NCBI GenBank assembly: GCA_949358305.1
Contig: OX442317.1
Coordinates: 1,178,001-1,242,000 of the forward strand
Length of the DNA: 64,000 bases
DNA from: Strigamia acuminata
Taxonomy: Eukaryota > Arthropoda > Chilopoda > Geophilomorpha > Linotaeniidae
Direction: 5' to 3'
The notes under the pieces are model-generated. The model saw nothing but the letters and a program-made list of their open reading frames with translations, was not told where the DNA came from and made no database searches. Shown here piece after piece: positions 47,077 to 56,922 of the stretch; position 1 is the stretch's first letter, and the number at the start of each line of letters is the position of its first letter. The position numbers and the translations under genes were made by a program.

Positions 47077-47908
47077 ACAATCTGAGGCATCCGCGTTGGT
47101 TCGGTCGGTTTCTGGAGTAGCGGTATGTCTCAACTGCTCGTGGTCTCTCGACTCTGGGTTCTCGTCGCGGTGAGGGTTCTCGAGCGTGTCGGTAATAAAC
47201 TCGAGGATGTGACTGCGATCGATCTTGCGTGTTGTACGACGTGCTTGGCTGATCCAGGCGTCGTCGTTTGTTGTCGTGTGCGTTATTTAACAACTCGCTC
47301 GAGAGTCGCTTCTCCGCTTTTTGTCGCTTGCGCCCAAAGATGCCCAGGTAGTGGAGCTGGTGCATTGCTTTCTGTGAGGTGATGAATCCGTGTTCGGGTC
47401 GCCAGTTGGGAACGTCTGGTCTTTCTCCTCGAACCTGGCTTAACCAAGTTTTTATCTCGTCTGTCGAATACCCTGCGGGTTTCAGTATTTTGAAGAGATC
47501 TCGATACGCCGTCCGTCTGACTTCGTTGTAATAGTCTCTGTGTATTTGTCGGCGCTCTTCGTCTGTGGCGGCGTTTTGCCACTTCTCGAGGACAGCCCAC
47601 TCTTCGGGTTCGCTTGGATAGTCCTTTTCCAAAAACTTGTTTGGGAGTGGTGCTGGTGCGTCGTCGCGTTCTGGAATTTCCGTCCTCAGTGCGTCACGCA
47701 TCTTTTCTGGGAAGTAGTGTATTAAAGTCTCCTGACTTGCCCAAAATCGCGATCGGGCTCGGGATGAAGTGAGCCGAATTTTCCATGGTCCGGTGTCTAC
47801 GTCGTCCTCTAACGCTCTTCGAAATGGGGTCGGAATTTCGCTTCTCCAGAGTGTACCCGAAGACACGTTTTGCGGATCGATGGGTCCCCACGTAAGTTGG
47901 TGTTCCGG
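47077..47908 (-). CDS. Gypsy ORF3, second exon, 5' part, truncated by copia
   Basis: The open frame starts at a splice acceptor (TTCATTCCTCAG before 47908) and runs into the copia LTR. No ATG is needed if spliced from 48130-48273: both junctions are phase 0. It contains ERRQIHRDYYNEVRR and GYSTDEIKTWL helical-looking segments, a basic stretch (KRRRLD) and an Arg-rich tail, suggesting nuclear or nucleic-acid contact. No known domain was recognised. The protein would resume at 39953 without the insertion. Confidence 0.65.
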
Positions 47909-48129
47909 CTGAGGAATGAATACATAAAAATTAGATTTTTGTTAAATTCCGAATTTGGATTCAAGATGGCGCCATGGTCGACCATGTGCTTTTTACACGT
48001 GTTGAAATTTTAAATAATGGCTCGTGTAATTTTTCGTTTGTTGACATAAAGATGTTTTCTTTTATGAATATTGTTTCACGTGTTTTTCGTGGTTTAGCCG
48101 CGAATTAAATTCTTTGTTAAATTTTTTAC
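47909..48129 (-). other. Putative intron of gypsy ORF3
   Basis: 221 bp with donor AAAAG|GTAAAA and acceptor TTCCTCAG|CC, phase 0 on both sides. Without splicing, the upstream frame stops at 48094. Inferred from frames and consensus only. Confidence 0.6.
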
Positions 48130-48273
48130 CTTTTCGTTACCATCGGGCTTTTCCCGATTTTCTTCCGGTTCGACCTCGTCCCATCTTGCGGGATCGTTCC
48201 ATTCGTCTTCGCTTGGGTCTCGATCCATTTCTTCCTCTTCGTTGTCGGGTGATTGCTTCCAGTTTCTTCGCAT
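48130..48273 (-). CDS. Gypsy ORF3, putative first exon (48 codons)
   Basis: ATG at 48273 in a good context (CAAAATG), encoding a very acidic leader (DNEEEEMDRDPSEDEWNDP) and ending at a GT donor. It lies 250 bp downstream of the pol stop. The frame is also open upstream to 48348 from a TTG, so an earlier splice acceptor is possible. With both later parts the ORF3 protein would be roughly 900 residues. Confidence 0.6.
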
Positions 48274-48522
48274 TTTGATTTTAATTTGTTGGTTGCGATT
48301 TTTTCTTGTCAAGTACCTGTTGTCGTCGTGACAGAACGCGGAGTGCAAAGTTGAAAGGGTAGTCGAGGTTAAGTATCTTGATTGGCTTTCGTCTGTAATA
48401 CGTAGTTGATTGTTGGAGTCTCCTTGTGATTGTTTTTGTCCCTAGGAGGTCGGGGTAATTACGTCATATTGTTTTGTCGCTTTTGATTGGTTATGCCAAC
48501 CATTTTGGATTTTGTTGCTTTA

Positions 48523-51500
48523 TCATGTCCTCCCGGCGATTTTACCGTCCTTTATAAACGGGTTTGGTACCTTTTTTCTTGTACTTTGTCGTATTATAGG
48601 TTTCGGTATTTTACTTCTCGATCGTGTGGATTTTTTAGTAATCTCTTTTTCTTTTTCAGGAGTTTTAGGAGTTTCTTCGTTAACTGCTGCTTCCTCCCCT
48701 CCTAAATTTCCATCTGGGGCGCTAGTTAGTTCGGCGCTGTCTGGAGTTACGTGAGTCGTATTTTCGTTCAAGTCTGAAACAGTGGCGATGTCGTCGAACA
48801 TATCTCGTATTGTGGGCGATGGAGATGGCTGCGTTTGGTCCTCGGCCCATTCTTCTTGTGGAAATTCCGGCAAGTAAGGCGTCAGTTCCCGAGCGTGGAT
48901 TGATCGAAAATTTACATTATCGGCCAAACGTTGCAGAGAAAATGCGTTCCCGCCGTGGGCTTTGGTAATTACGTATGGGCCGTCTCGTTTGTCGGCTAAG
49001 CCGGCATGAATCCCTTTATCTGCACTGGATAAAATGTGAGTGTCCTTCCATACGAGATCGTTGATTTTAAAATTACAAAATTGTGTGTTCTTTTCAGACT
49101 TTTTCACTCGTTCGCGCATGTCAAACACATGTGACATCATATGTTGGTAGGTTGCCGAAATCGCTTGTTCTAGTTGATGTACGTAGATGTGAGGATTTTT
49201 TGGATCGACTTTTCGAATTCCTTCTGGGATGCGTGGATCCCAGGGCACTCGTAGCTCTCGAGCGAAGTTGAGATAAGCCGGGGAAAAGCCGCGGTTTCTC
49301 GAAATGGTCGTTCGGATGCTAAATGCTATTTCTTTAAGGAATTCGTCCCACTTGGAATGTACGTCTGTGAAAATAGCAAGCGCATATTTTATGTCACGGT
49401 TGAGGCGCTCCACGGGATTAGCCCGTGGGTTATACGTTGAAGTAAATGATGGTTGAATGTCGAATTGATTGCAGAAGTCCTTGTACAACCTTGATGCGAA
49501 CTGTGGGCCATTATCGGAAATTAATTTCCGCGGGAAACCAAAATGTAACGCGACTTCGTAAAGACATTGGATTATTTTCTGCTTAGTCGGGTGGGCCATC
49601 GGATACAATTCTGGCCATCCAGTTGCGACATCCATGATCACGAGTATGTATTTGTGGCTATTTGCACTTGTTATCTTAGGACCCATAAGGTCTACGCTCC
49701 AACAATCAAAGGGGGCGAACGGTCCAAGTGATAAATTCTCGTAGTTAGCCTTATTTCGAGGCTTGCAGGCTTGGCATCGTGGACAGTGTCGTATAAATCG
49801 AACGATGTCCCTTCTCATTTCAGGCCAATAGTACAGTTGACTGGCTCGATAGAGAGTCCTGGCCACGCCGGCATGTCCGGCTAGAGGGTGGCCGTGTACC
49901 ATCCACAGAATTTGTGTTCGAACCTTTCTCGGAATTACGACTTTAATTGAACTCCCTGACTCTGTCAAGTCGTCCCGAAAGTTTGGATGGTACTTTAAAA
50001 GTAGGCCATCGTCTATCAGATAAGCGGATGCCTTAATTTTGAATTCTTCTCTGGATTCTTCGCTGTAGACGTCGCTGGGGAAAGTCTCGTTGGTCAAGTA
50101 GTCATAGAACCTTTTACAGAAGGCGGTGTCGTTCTTCTGAGCTTCGATGAGTTCCTCGCGAGTAGGTGGGACACAGTTCGTGCCTTTACTCACGTGTGCA
50201 ACGAAAGCTCGCACAAATTTATCCGAGATTCTGGGTTCGATGGATAAGTCGTAATTTGGTCTGGCATCTTTTGCCGATTGATATGCCCTCATCCAATATC
50301 CGACGTATTTTTCATCGGAAGATTCTAACTTTTCTTTTGGCAGTTCATTCTGTTTTCTGAATTCCCACTTCCTGATCGGGGTGGGACAGTAAGCTATCCG
50401 AGAATCGTCGTCACCGTCGTCGTCTGGCTCGTCGGGTTCTGAGGCGGGAGCTCTAGAGAGTGCGTCGGCGACTGTGTTGTATTTCCCTGGTTTATATTCG
50501 ATTTGTAAGTCGTAAGCCATGAGTTCTAATTGCCATCGAGCCATTCGACCCGACGGTTCTTTAAGGCCCATGAACCACCTCAGTGCTTGATGGTCAGTCT
50601 GGACGGTAAATTTTGTGAATTCGAGGTAAGGCCTGAATTTTCGGACTGCCCATACGATTGCTAAGCATTCGAGCTCGGTTGCTGAGTAATTTTTCTCGGC
50701 GGCTTGAATCTTCCGGCTGATGAAGATTGTGGGTACTTCTTGTTGGGTACCGTCGATTTCGTGCATCTGCATTAACGCAGCCCCCAATCCGATTTTACTT
50801 GCATCCGTATGTAAGATAAATTCGCGATTCAAGTCTGGAAGAGGGATGGTTTTGGTGTCGATTAGCATTTGTTTGATTTTGTCAAACGCTGCTTCGCAAT
50901 GGCTGGTCCAGTTAAATTTGATTTCGGGGTCTTTCGGCGGGTCCTCTTTTGGATTTATTTTCTGGACAGTCTTTAAAAGATCAGTGATTGGGGCCGCGAC
51001 TTCCGCTAAATGTGGCAGGAGTCGGCCGAAGAAATTTACCATTCCTAAAAAACGTTGTACCCCTTTCACGTCCGTAGGTGCTGGAAATTCGGTGATTGCT
51101 CGTACTTTCTTTGGATCTATGGATAAGCCATTGACTCCAACTTTGTATCCAAGAAACGCAAGTTCTTTTCGGCAAAACTGGCTCTTTCCGGGGTGTACGT
51201 GGAGTCCGGCTTTTGCTAAACGACGTATTACTTCGTCGATATGTCCGAGGTGTTCGTCAAAAGTTTGGGAAACAATAATAATATCGTCCAGATAAGCCCA
51301 GGCGTATTTATGTAGCGCGTCGCCCAAGACTTTCTCGATTAATCGTTGAAAAGTTGCCGGGGCATTCACTAGGCCAAATGGCATGACATTAAACATTAAT
51401 CTGCCCATCGGGGACCAGAAAGCGGTTTTTTCTTTGTCTTCGGCACGGAGTTCGACCTGCCAATATCCTTTCGACAGATCCATCGTTGTTACCCAATTAA

Positions 51501-52854
51501 ATGGGGCTAATTCTCGAAGAATAGCTTCGATTGATGGCATCTGGACGGGGTCGATAACGGTAATGGCGTTTAGAGGTCGATAATCGATACACAGTCTGGG
51601 TTCCGATCCTGCACGCATGACGAGCACGATTCTCATCGCGTATTCTCCTAGTGCCTCGGACACTATCCCCTTGTCCAGTAAGTCTTGACAGATCGTCTTG
51701 ACGATTTCGCGTTTTTGGGGGTTCATGCCCTTGAATGGAACTCGTACTGGCTTATCCGTACTTAATTCTATTTCGTGTTTTACGTAATCTGTCTTTCCCG
51801 GTTCTTTAGTCAGGATTTTTCGATGTTTTTGTAGCATTTCTTCAAGTAATTTAGTCTGGGTTTCTCCTAGGTTCGCGTCCATGGCCAAATTGTGAGCCAA
51901 ATTTCCTTCTTGGAGTCGGGCGTTAAAAGATTTGAAATCGTAATCTTGTACGAATTGCTTCAAATTTCCGCCTTTCCATTCGTCCTCTTCGTCGTTTGGA
52001 TCCAGGAGTTCGGTAGGTACCGTCATTAGTCGGGGGTCCTCGCGTTGGTCGATATAGTTCCAGGACCTCGTTATGGGGTTGGGCTGGATCTCCATTATGG
52101 CCATGATGTCCATACCCAAGAGTAGGACCGTGTCGTAGGTTGGTAAAACGATGAAAGGATGGGTTATTACGCCGCCCTCCCATATGACTTTTGTTGTTAG
52201 TACCCCTACTGGACGTACTTCTCCAGCAGCGGTTTTTACGGCCACATTTTCGCTTATTCCCCGTAGTTTGTCGCGTTGCTTTTTGTCCAAAGACTCGTAT
52301 AGATCCGAAGAGATGAAGGACCGGTCGGCTCCCGAATCCAATAAACCGATGAATTTTTTGTCATTGAACTTGATTGTTAACATCGCGAGTGAATCCTTCC
52401 TCTCTTTAGCTAAATTACAATGTAAAATGCGTTTCTTTCGAGGTGGGGCCTCCTCGTAGGCGTGAGGTAATTCTTGGAATATTTCGGCTATTTTTTCGCC
52501 GTCCGCCGTATTAGTGGTTGGGCCACTATATTCGCGTTTTTCTGTGGTGAAGTAAGCCGTAGTGAAATAAACGACCTTTCTCTGTAATTCTTTTATTTGT
52601 TTTTCTAACCAATTGGTGTTTATCCATTTGGCTTTTAATTCGTCTTCCGAACTTGAGTCGCTAATTTCTTTATTATTTGTTTCAATTTCTTTCGATTTTT
52701 TCTCTTTTAATTCGAGTTTTAATTTGACTACTTCTTCCGTAATTACTTCGTTAATTGCTTGGTTAATTGTCGTATTCGTGGTAAATTTTGGGGTTTGGTC
52801 TTCCGGGCGTGCAGACAGATTTATTATTTTTTCTCTGTCTGCTTTAACCAGTTT
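48523..52854 (-). CDS. Gypsy pol: protease, RT, RNase H, integrase; reached by -1 frameshift
   Basis: Open from the shift site at 52854 to the stop at 48523, about 1443 codons. The first ATG in this frame is at 52383, so initiation there is possible but a frameshift is better supported. Numbering from that ATG: protease LLDSGADRSF (14-23), RT with FWSPMGRLMFNVMPFGLVNA and catalytic YLDD (364-367), RNase H with HTDASKIGLG and ATELECLAIVWA (about 525-605), integrase HHCC zinc finger (about 832-873), catalytic Asp in SVDLMG (about 898) and SDNGPQF (957), Glu in PVERLNR (993). A GPY-type segment (DGPYVITKAHGG) follows. No chromodomain was seen. All motifs are intact. Confidence 0.95.
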   Translation of the reverse strand, partial: KLVKADREKIINLSARPEDQTPKFTTNTTINQAINEVITEEVVKLKLELKEKKSKEIETNNKEISDSSSEDELKAKWINTNWLEKQIKELQRKVVYFTTAYFTTEKREYSGPTTNTADGEKIAEIFQELPHAYEEAPPRKKRILHCNLAKERKDSLAMLTIKFNDKKFIGLLDSGADRSFISSDLYESLDKKQRDKLRGISENVAVKTAAGEVRPVGVLTTKVIWEGGVITHPFIVLPTYDTVLLLGMDIMAIMEIQPNPITRSWNYIDQREDPRLMTVPTELLDPNDEEDEWKGGNLKQFVQDYDFKSFNARLQEGNLAHNLAMDANLGETQTKLLEEMLQKHRKILTKEPGKTDYVKHEIELSTDKPVRVPFKGMNPQKREIVKTICQDLLDKGIVSEALGEYAMRIVLVMRAGSEPRLCIDYRPLNAITVIDPVQMPSIEAILRELAPFNWVTTMDLSKGYWQVELRAEDKEKTAFWSPMGRLMFNVMPFGLVNAPATFQRLIEKVLGDALHKYAWAYLDDIIIVSQTFDEHLGHIDEVIRRLAKAGLHVHPGKSQFCRKELAFLGYKVGVNGLSIDPKKVRAITEFPAPTDVKGVQRFLGMVNFFGRLLPHLAEVAAPITDLLKTVQKINPKEDPPKDPEIKFNWTSHCEAAFDKIKQMLIDTKTIPLPDLNREFILHTDASKIGLGAALMQMHEIDGTQQEVPTIFISRKIQAAEKNYSATELECLAIVWAVRKFRPYLEFTKFTVQTDHQALRWFMGLKEPSGRMARWQLELMAYDLQIEYKPGKYNTVADALSRAPASEPDEPDDDGDDDSRIAYCPTPIRKWEFRKQNELPKEKLESSDEKYVGYWMRAYQSAKDARPNYDLSIEPRISDKFVRAFVAHVSKGTNCVPPTREELIEAQKNDTAFCKRFYDYLTNETFPSDVYSEESREEFKIKASAYLIDDGLLLKYHPNFRDDLTESGSSIKVVIPRKVRTQILWMVHGHPLAGHAGVARTLYRASQLYYWPEMRRDIVRFIRHCPRCQACKPRNKANYENLSLGPFAPFDCWSVDLMGPKITSANSHKYILVIMDVATGWPELYPMAHPTKQKIIQCLYEVALHFGFPRKLISDNGPQFASRLYKDFCNQFDIQPSFTSTYNPRANPVERLNRDIKYALAIFTDVHSKWDEFLKEIAFSIRTTISRNRGFSPAYLNFARELRVPWDPRIPEGIRKVDPKNPHIYVHQLEQAISATYQHMMSHVFDMRERVKKSEKNTQFCNFKINDLVWKDTHILSSADKGIHAGLADKRDGPYVITKAHGGNAFSLQRLADNVNFRSIHARELTPYLPEFPQEEWAEDQTQPSPSPTIRDMFDDIATVSDLNENTTHVTPDSAELTSAPDGNLGGEEAAVNEETPKTPEKEKEITKKSTRSRSKIPKPIIRQSTRKKVPNPFIKDGKIAGRT

Positions 52855-55367
52855 TTTGTCAGTTCTTCGAATTTAGCTGTTAGCTTTTCTAACAATGCGT
52901 CGTTTTTGGCGGCTTCCTTCTCTTCTTTCCTCTTCTTTCGTTTTGGACAATCTCTTCTCCAGTGTCCCATCTCGTTACAGTAATTACAAGGTTTTGTGGT
53001 GGAGTTATCTGTTTTCGGGTATGGTCGTCTCACGAACTCTTTTTTCTCGTAGGGTTTATCGCTTTTTGGATTGTGGTGCTCCGTTTTATTCGCGGTCTTC
53101 ATTCGGGGTCGGTAGCTTGGGGCGATTTCTTTCCCCATGTTAGCGTGGAGAATCTCTTCTTCTTGTTGGCTATCGCTGGTATCCCCTCCTGAGTTCTGCT
53201 CGGAGTTATTGTCTTCACTTTCCCTCCCTTCTTCGAGATTAGTTGCGTCGGAGTTCGTACTGGCTCTGTAAGCTTTTGGAGCCGGTATCGGGTTCGAGGT
53301 GGCTTTATCGTTCACCTTTTTCGGCGGTGCGGCCTCGATTTCTCCGTTCAGGAAGCTACGCGACTGGATCAGTCTCCCTGCGTCATGATTTTTAGCATGG
53401 ATACGCTGTATGCGGAGTTGTGTTTGTGTCCTTTGTTCGGGCGTCAGGGCTTCCGTATAACGATCGTCTACTTCTTCGTGATAGTCATTTACAAATTTTA
53501 GCAGCTGTTCGAAACTATCTGCTGTGGGAGCGTTCATATCTCTCAGTACTTTCTTCGAGGTGTCGTTTAACCCCTTTTCGAAAATCACGTTTTGCGCATA
53601 TTCGTCGAGTGGCGTATCCAACTCGTTGAACAAACTTTTCGCTCGTCGGAAATAGGCTCGTAATTCTTCTCCTGAGGCTTGTAGCATGAGACTGACTCTC
53701 TGTCTAATTTCTTTTTGTGTCTCGCCGTACTGACTGTTGAAAGCGACGACAAACTGTTCCCAAGTTTTTAATTTTGCTTCCACATACCAGGCTCTGGCTT
53801 CCCCTACTAACATTTCGGGTAGCCCTTTTGCCACCATCTCGTCGGGTTCGGCTCCGAGTCGTGAAATGGTGAGTGCCACTTCGTCTAAGAATTTATTGCC
53901 GGCCCTCCAAGTTCCGTCGAATCTCATCAGTCGCAACTGTGACCATTTTATGTTTCGGTCCTTTTGTTCTAAGGCCCATTGATCGGTGGAATATTTTCGA
54001 AGAAGGCTCTCGTTTTGTCTTGGGCGATTTCTCAGATTTCGATTTTGGTTGACCTGGGAGTCGGCGCGTGCTCGTTCCTCGAGTGCTCTTAATCTAGCTT
54101 CCATTATGGGATCGGCTTGGTATTGATTCCCACTGTTCGGGGACGTAGCTCCATTTTGTGGCGCAAATCGTTGGAAATTGTCGTTGGTCGAGTTCGGGTC
54201 GGTCAAGGTCGGTGTTGTCGAGTTTAGCTGCGACTCGGTCAGTTGTGTTCCGGGGGGGAAAATTCCGTTTATGGCTGTTCCAGTTAGGACCCCGTTCTTC
54301 TGTCCGATCAAAATGGTCGACTTTCTCCCGCCGTAAAGTTGTGCTTTTTGTCTTGCGGCTTCTCGGTCGGCTTCGTTGGCGGCTTGTATTTTTATTCTCT
54401 CCGCCTCATTCGCGGCGTCGACATTGGCTTGTACCGTCTGGATATCCTCGAGGCTTGGCATTGCCAACCTGTTCCGTCCTTGCTGGTTTCTGAGGTGGTT
54501 TCGCTGATTTATCAGTCTAATCATCTCTGCGTTAGGATCCTTTGGTGTTTGACTGGTGTGGCCAGCCCTCGTAGCGAAGGATTGGGCGATTGCCCACGAC
54601 TGTTGACCCTTATTATTTCGACGGTCCTGTTGGAAGGCTTCCAGAAATTCGCTCTGGATTTCGACTGGCTCGTTCACTATACTATCCCATCCTTGAACGT
54701 TGATTCCTTTCGAGCTGAGGGAATCGGCCTCGCTTTCGTCGTCGGCGTCGGATGTTCGGGTGGAATCGTAGGAGTCCGTCGTTTGGTTATTCGTTTTTTG
54801 ACGTTTTACGCTTTTTCGACCCCTTCTAAGGGCTCGTTTTTCCGCTCGCTCTTTGGCAAGACGAATGATCATGTTCATCTGTGCTAGCGGGTCCCCTTCT
54901 TCATCGTAAGGGATTCCCTCCAGTCGAGCGAGTTCGTACGCTTCTTTACAGCTATCGATTTGGGATTTCTTCGAATTATAACCGTGTGTGATCGTGACAC
55001 GATTACTCTGGCGATTATCCTGATTGTCGAATAGGTTATACCCGTTCTGACTTTGTTCGGATTCTTCTTCTTCCTCTTCTTCGACTTCTCCTTCGATTCG
55101 CTGGTTTATTGGCGTTTTATTCGTTGGGGCTTTGCTAGCGGGTACTTTACTAGCCGGCGTTTTATCGGTCGGTACTTTCTCGGGTGGTTTTTCCGCGTGG
55201 TTTTCGTTGACTGGTGTCTTTCCAGTCGTCTTTTCCCTCGTCGGCTCCGGTGGCTGCTTTTCTAACGCTGGACTAGCTAATGCTTCGGCCCTTGCCTTGG
55301 CGGATTCCATGGCTTTTCTTCGGGCGCTTGCGGTTGAAGGGTTTCGATTTTTCCCGCTTTTCGTCAT
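52824..55367 (-). CDS. Gypsy gag, 847 aa
   Basis: The ATG at 55367 (MTKSGKNRN) begins 65 bp after the primer site; an upstream TTG in frame is less likely. The long N-terminal third is low-complexity and charged (tandem TPxNK/ASK-type units, then EEEEEESEQ). The central capsid-like part contains MRFDGTWRAGNKFLDEV and SQYGETQKEIRQRV. A CCHC zinc knuckle (CNYCNEMGHWRRDC, 794-807) lies near the end with a Lys-rich tail. It overlaps pol by 49 bp with the slippery heptamer in between. Structural protein of virus-like particles by family analogy. Confidence 0.92.
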   Translation of the reverse strand: MTKSGKNRNPSTASARRKAMESAKARAEALASPALEKQPPEPTREKTTGKTPVNENHAEKPPEKVPTDKTPASKVPASKAPTNKTPINQRIEGEVEEEEEEESEQSQNGYNLFDNQDNRQSNRVTITHGYNSKKSQIDSCKEAYELARLEGIPYDEEGDPLAQMNMIIRLAKERAEKRALRRGRKSVKRQKTNNQTTDSYDSTRTSDADDESEADSLSSKGINVQGWDSIVNEPVEIQSEFLEAFQQDRRNNKGQQSWAIAQSFATRAGHTSQTPKDPNAEMIRLINQRNHLRNQQGRNRLAMPSLEDIQTVQANVDAANEAERIKIQAANEADREAARQKAQLYGGRKSTILIGQKNGVLTGTAINGIFPPGTQLTESQLNSTTPTLTDPNSTNDNFQRFAPQNGATSPNSGNQYQADPIMEARLRALEERARADSQVNQNRNLRNRPRQNESLLRKYSTDQWALEQKDRNIKWSQLRLMRFDGTWRAGNKFLDEVALTISRLGAEPDEMVAKGLPEMLVGEARAWYVEAKLKTWEQFVVAFNSQYGETQKEIRQRVSLMLQASGEELRAYFRRAKSLFNELDTPLDEYAQNVIFEKGLNDTSKKVLRDMNAPTADSFEQLLKFVNDYHEEVDDRYTEALTPEQRTQTQLRIQRIHAKNHDAGRLIQSRSFLNGEIEAAPPKKVNDKATSNPIPAPKAYRASTNSDATNLEEGRESEDNNSEQNSGGDTSDSQQEEEILHANMGKEIAPSYRPRMKTANKTEHHNPKSDKPYEKKEFVRRPYPKTDNSTTKPCNYCNEMGHWRRDCPKRKKRKEEKEAAKNDALLEKLTAKFEELTKNWLKQTEKK
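52851..52857 (-). other. Programmed -1 frameshift slippery site AAAAAAC
   Basis: The gag codons ACA AAA AAC give the heptamer A AAA AAC in the canonical X XXY YYZ register. The pol frame is -1 relative to gag and is open from 52872, so the shift falls inside the 49 bp overlap (52824-52872). A downstream stimulatory fold was not evaluated. Confidence 0.85.
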
Positions 55368-55432
55368 TTCGATAGTTTGCAAATGTCAAACCGTAAGATA
55401 CGTTTATTTAAAATAGTCTGATTAGTCAAACT

Positions 55433-55450
55433 ATCCCGGACAGACCCCCA
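55433..55450 (-). other. Gypsy primer-binding site, tRNA-Pro-like
   Basis: The minus strand reads TGGGGGTCTGTCCGGGAT two bases inside the 5' LTR. It resembles the complement of a tRNA-Pro 3' end (TGGGGGCTCGTCCGGGAT) with a few mismatches. The assignment rests on remembered tRNA sequence. Confidence 0.6.
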
Positions 55451-55452
55451 CG

Positions 55453-56062
55453 TGTCGTAACCTTGATTCCGGTAAATAAACTTACACAATATCTTACTAA
55501 TAACACCCTTTATTTCACACTTGTAATAATACAATAATGATACTTAACAATGTGGTCTCGGATCCTTGCTGGCGGATACGATTTGTTGCTGCACGGCAGT
55601 CTTACACGTGGCTTCTACTGTTGTCTAGGGTAATGGCGTCTGGCGAAACACGTGTTCGCAAACGCTTCGCTTCGGGAGATATTACGATCGTAGTATTGCT
55701 ACGATAATATCTGTGACTCTGATTTATAGATGTAATTGGCAACGGGCATCGATCCTCTATCAATCCGGTAAAACGGCCTGACGGTGAGGTGGTGATGCTA
55801 ATGTTGCTCTGGTATCTATAAAGTGGGGGTTTCCGGTCAGACACGGGTTTAAATAGTGGCTGGACCGGAAATGACGTATTTGCATAAATTCGGGGAATTC
55901 TGCAAATCTATGACGTTGTCACGTCAGTCTCGCAGAAACGGTAAAACTAGTATAGCTAATTTTCCCGCAATAATCTGACAATCATTTTACTATCAATATT
56001 AAAATTACTATTTATTAGGTTATGATTAATTAAAACACTTTTGTGACCTCGTGGTCACCACA
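55453..56062 (-). repeat. Gypsy 5' LTR
   Basis: 610 bp, identical by eye to 37532-38141. It abuts the truncated exon 4 of IR gene 11 through the AAGT target duplication at 56063-56066. Confidence 0.95.
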
Positions 56063-56922
56063 AAGTAGCCCCTATTCTTAGAGTAAATCCTTTTAAAACT
56101 TGATGATCCTTTTCTTTTCTGTTCCAATATACTCTTAATGCGGATGCATCAAATTCACCAATTACTGTGTTCTCATGAAAATTGGGAGCACTCAAAAAAA
56201 GTTGACTTATCATCCAAAGCTTAAAGAGAATCTAAACCATTACTATTGCGATCAAGATGGAATGGAATTTGAAGCCTACTTGATCGTTAGATTGCTGAAC
56301 GATGTACACAATACTGTCGACTCGGATGAGGGTACTAAGATATTGTAAATCTTTTTTCAAATTGTTGTGTGTGTTCTCGTAAATAAACAACCATTTATAT
56401 CGCTTGAAGAAAACATCAGAATATTTCTAATGATAAATAAATAGGTTGTTACCGGTAATTTAACAAATAATTATAGAGTAACCTAGTTAGTTACTTGAAA
56501 TAAAGACTGGATGCATGATGTTCTGCACCAGACAACAACATTGTTTCCAAATCTATTGTTTAAGTATTTTGGAAATTCCGTTGAAAGGTTATTGGGCAAT
56601 ATTTTGAGAATATTGTGCGAAATGCCTGAGCTGGACAGCATTTGACTGATAGCTGTCAAGTCTAAATTAAATGGATTTAAAGGATTGTGTGGACACTAGT
56701 TCAATTTTATTAATTGTTCTTACCTGTGTCAACTTCGGTGAACAGTGATATTTGTTTCCATTGCATGTGATCAACAAGATTGAGTATTACCGGTATATCC
56801 ATGTTAGGCTTGTTTGTTAACACCGAGAGTGCACTTGCAGCATTATTTGCAAGATTCATGCTTGGCTGAACCAGTGGAAATAAGAGTAAAAAAGAAAATA
56901 AGTATTGGAAAGAATTTGCCAT

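Larger units (their letters stand above)
37532..56062 (-). mobile_element. Ty3/gypsy LTR retrotransposon carrying a nested copia element
   Basis: Full-length element on the minus strand, 18,531 bp including the copia insertion and about 11.4 kb without it. LTRs of 610 bp (37532-38141 and 55453-56062) start TGT and end ACA in top-strand reading and look identical. The target duplication is AAGT at 37528-37531 and 56063-56066. Order in element sense: 5' LTR, primer site, gag, -1 frameshift, pol (protease, RT, RNase H, integrase), a spliced ORF3, polypurine tract, 3' LTR. Because gag and pol are open and the LTRs match, the copy was active recently; only ORF3 is broken, by the copia insertion. 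Pol order RT-RNase H-integrase places it in Ty3/gypsy (Metaviridae). Confidence 0.95.
35937..56922 (-). pseudogene. IR gene 11, split in exon 4 by a nested retrotransposon
   Basis: All ten exons are present: 56724-56922, 56495-56661, 56280-56426, then exon 4 as 56067-56219 plus 37526-37531, then 37369-37469, 37211-37307, 36800-37136, 36520-36740, 36211-36449, 35937-36150. The sum is 1881 nt, equal to IR gene 12, and no stop was seen apart from the insertion. The gypsy element entered two bases before the exon 4 donor, in the same orientation as the gene, and duplicated AAGT. The uninterrupted site is visible in gene 12 at 62025-62035. WCRTSC, M1, SLYPSQG, SVLTASFSASKAIFPF and M3 are intact. 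A normal full transcript is unlikely, but the damage looks very recent and could be a polymorphic allele. Confidence 0.85.

Noticed and set aside
38215-48273. Gypsy ORF3 as an envelope gene (errantivirus-like)
   Set aside because: No signal peptide, no C-terminal membrane helix and no furin-type site were seen.
48523-52383. pol translated independently from the ATG at 52383
   Set aside because: The frame is open about 157 codons further upstream and meets gag at a canonical -1 slippery site, so a fusion is more likely.
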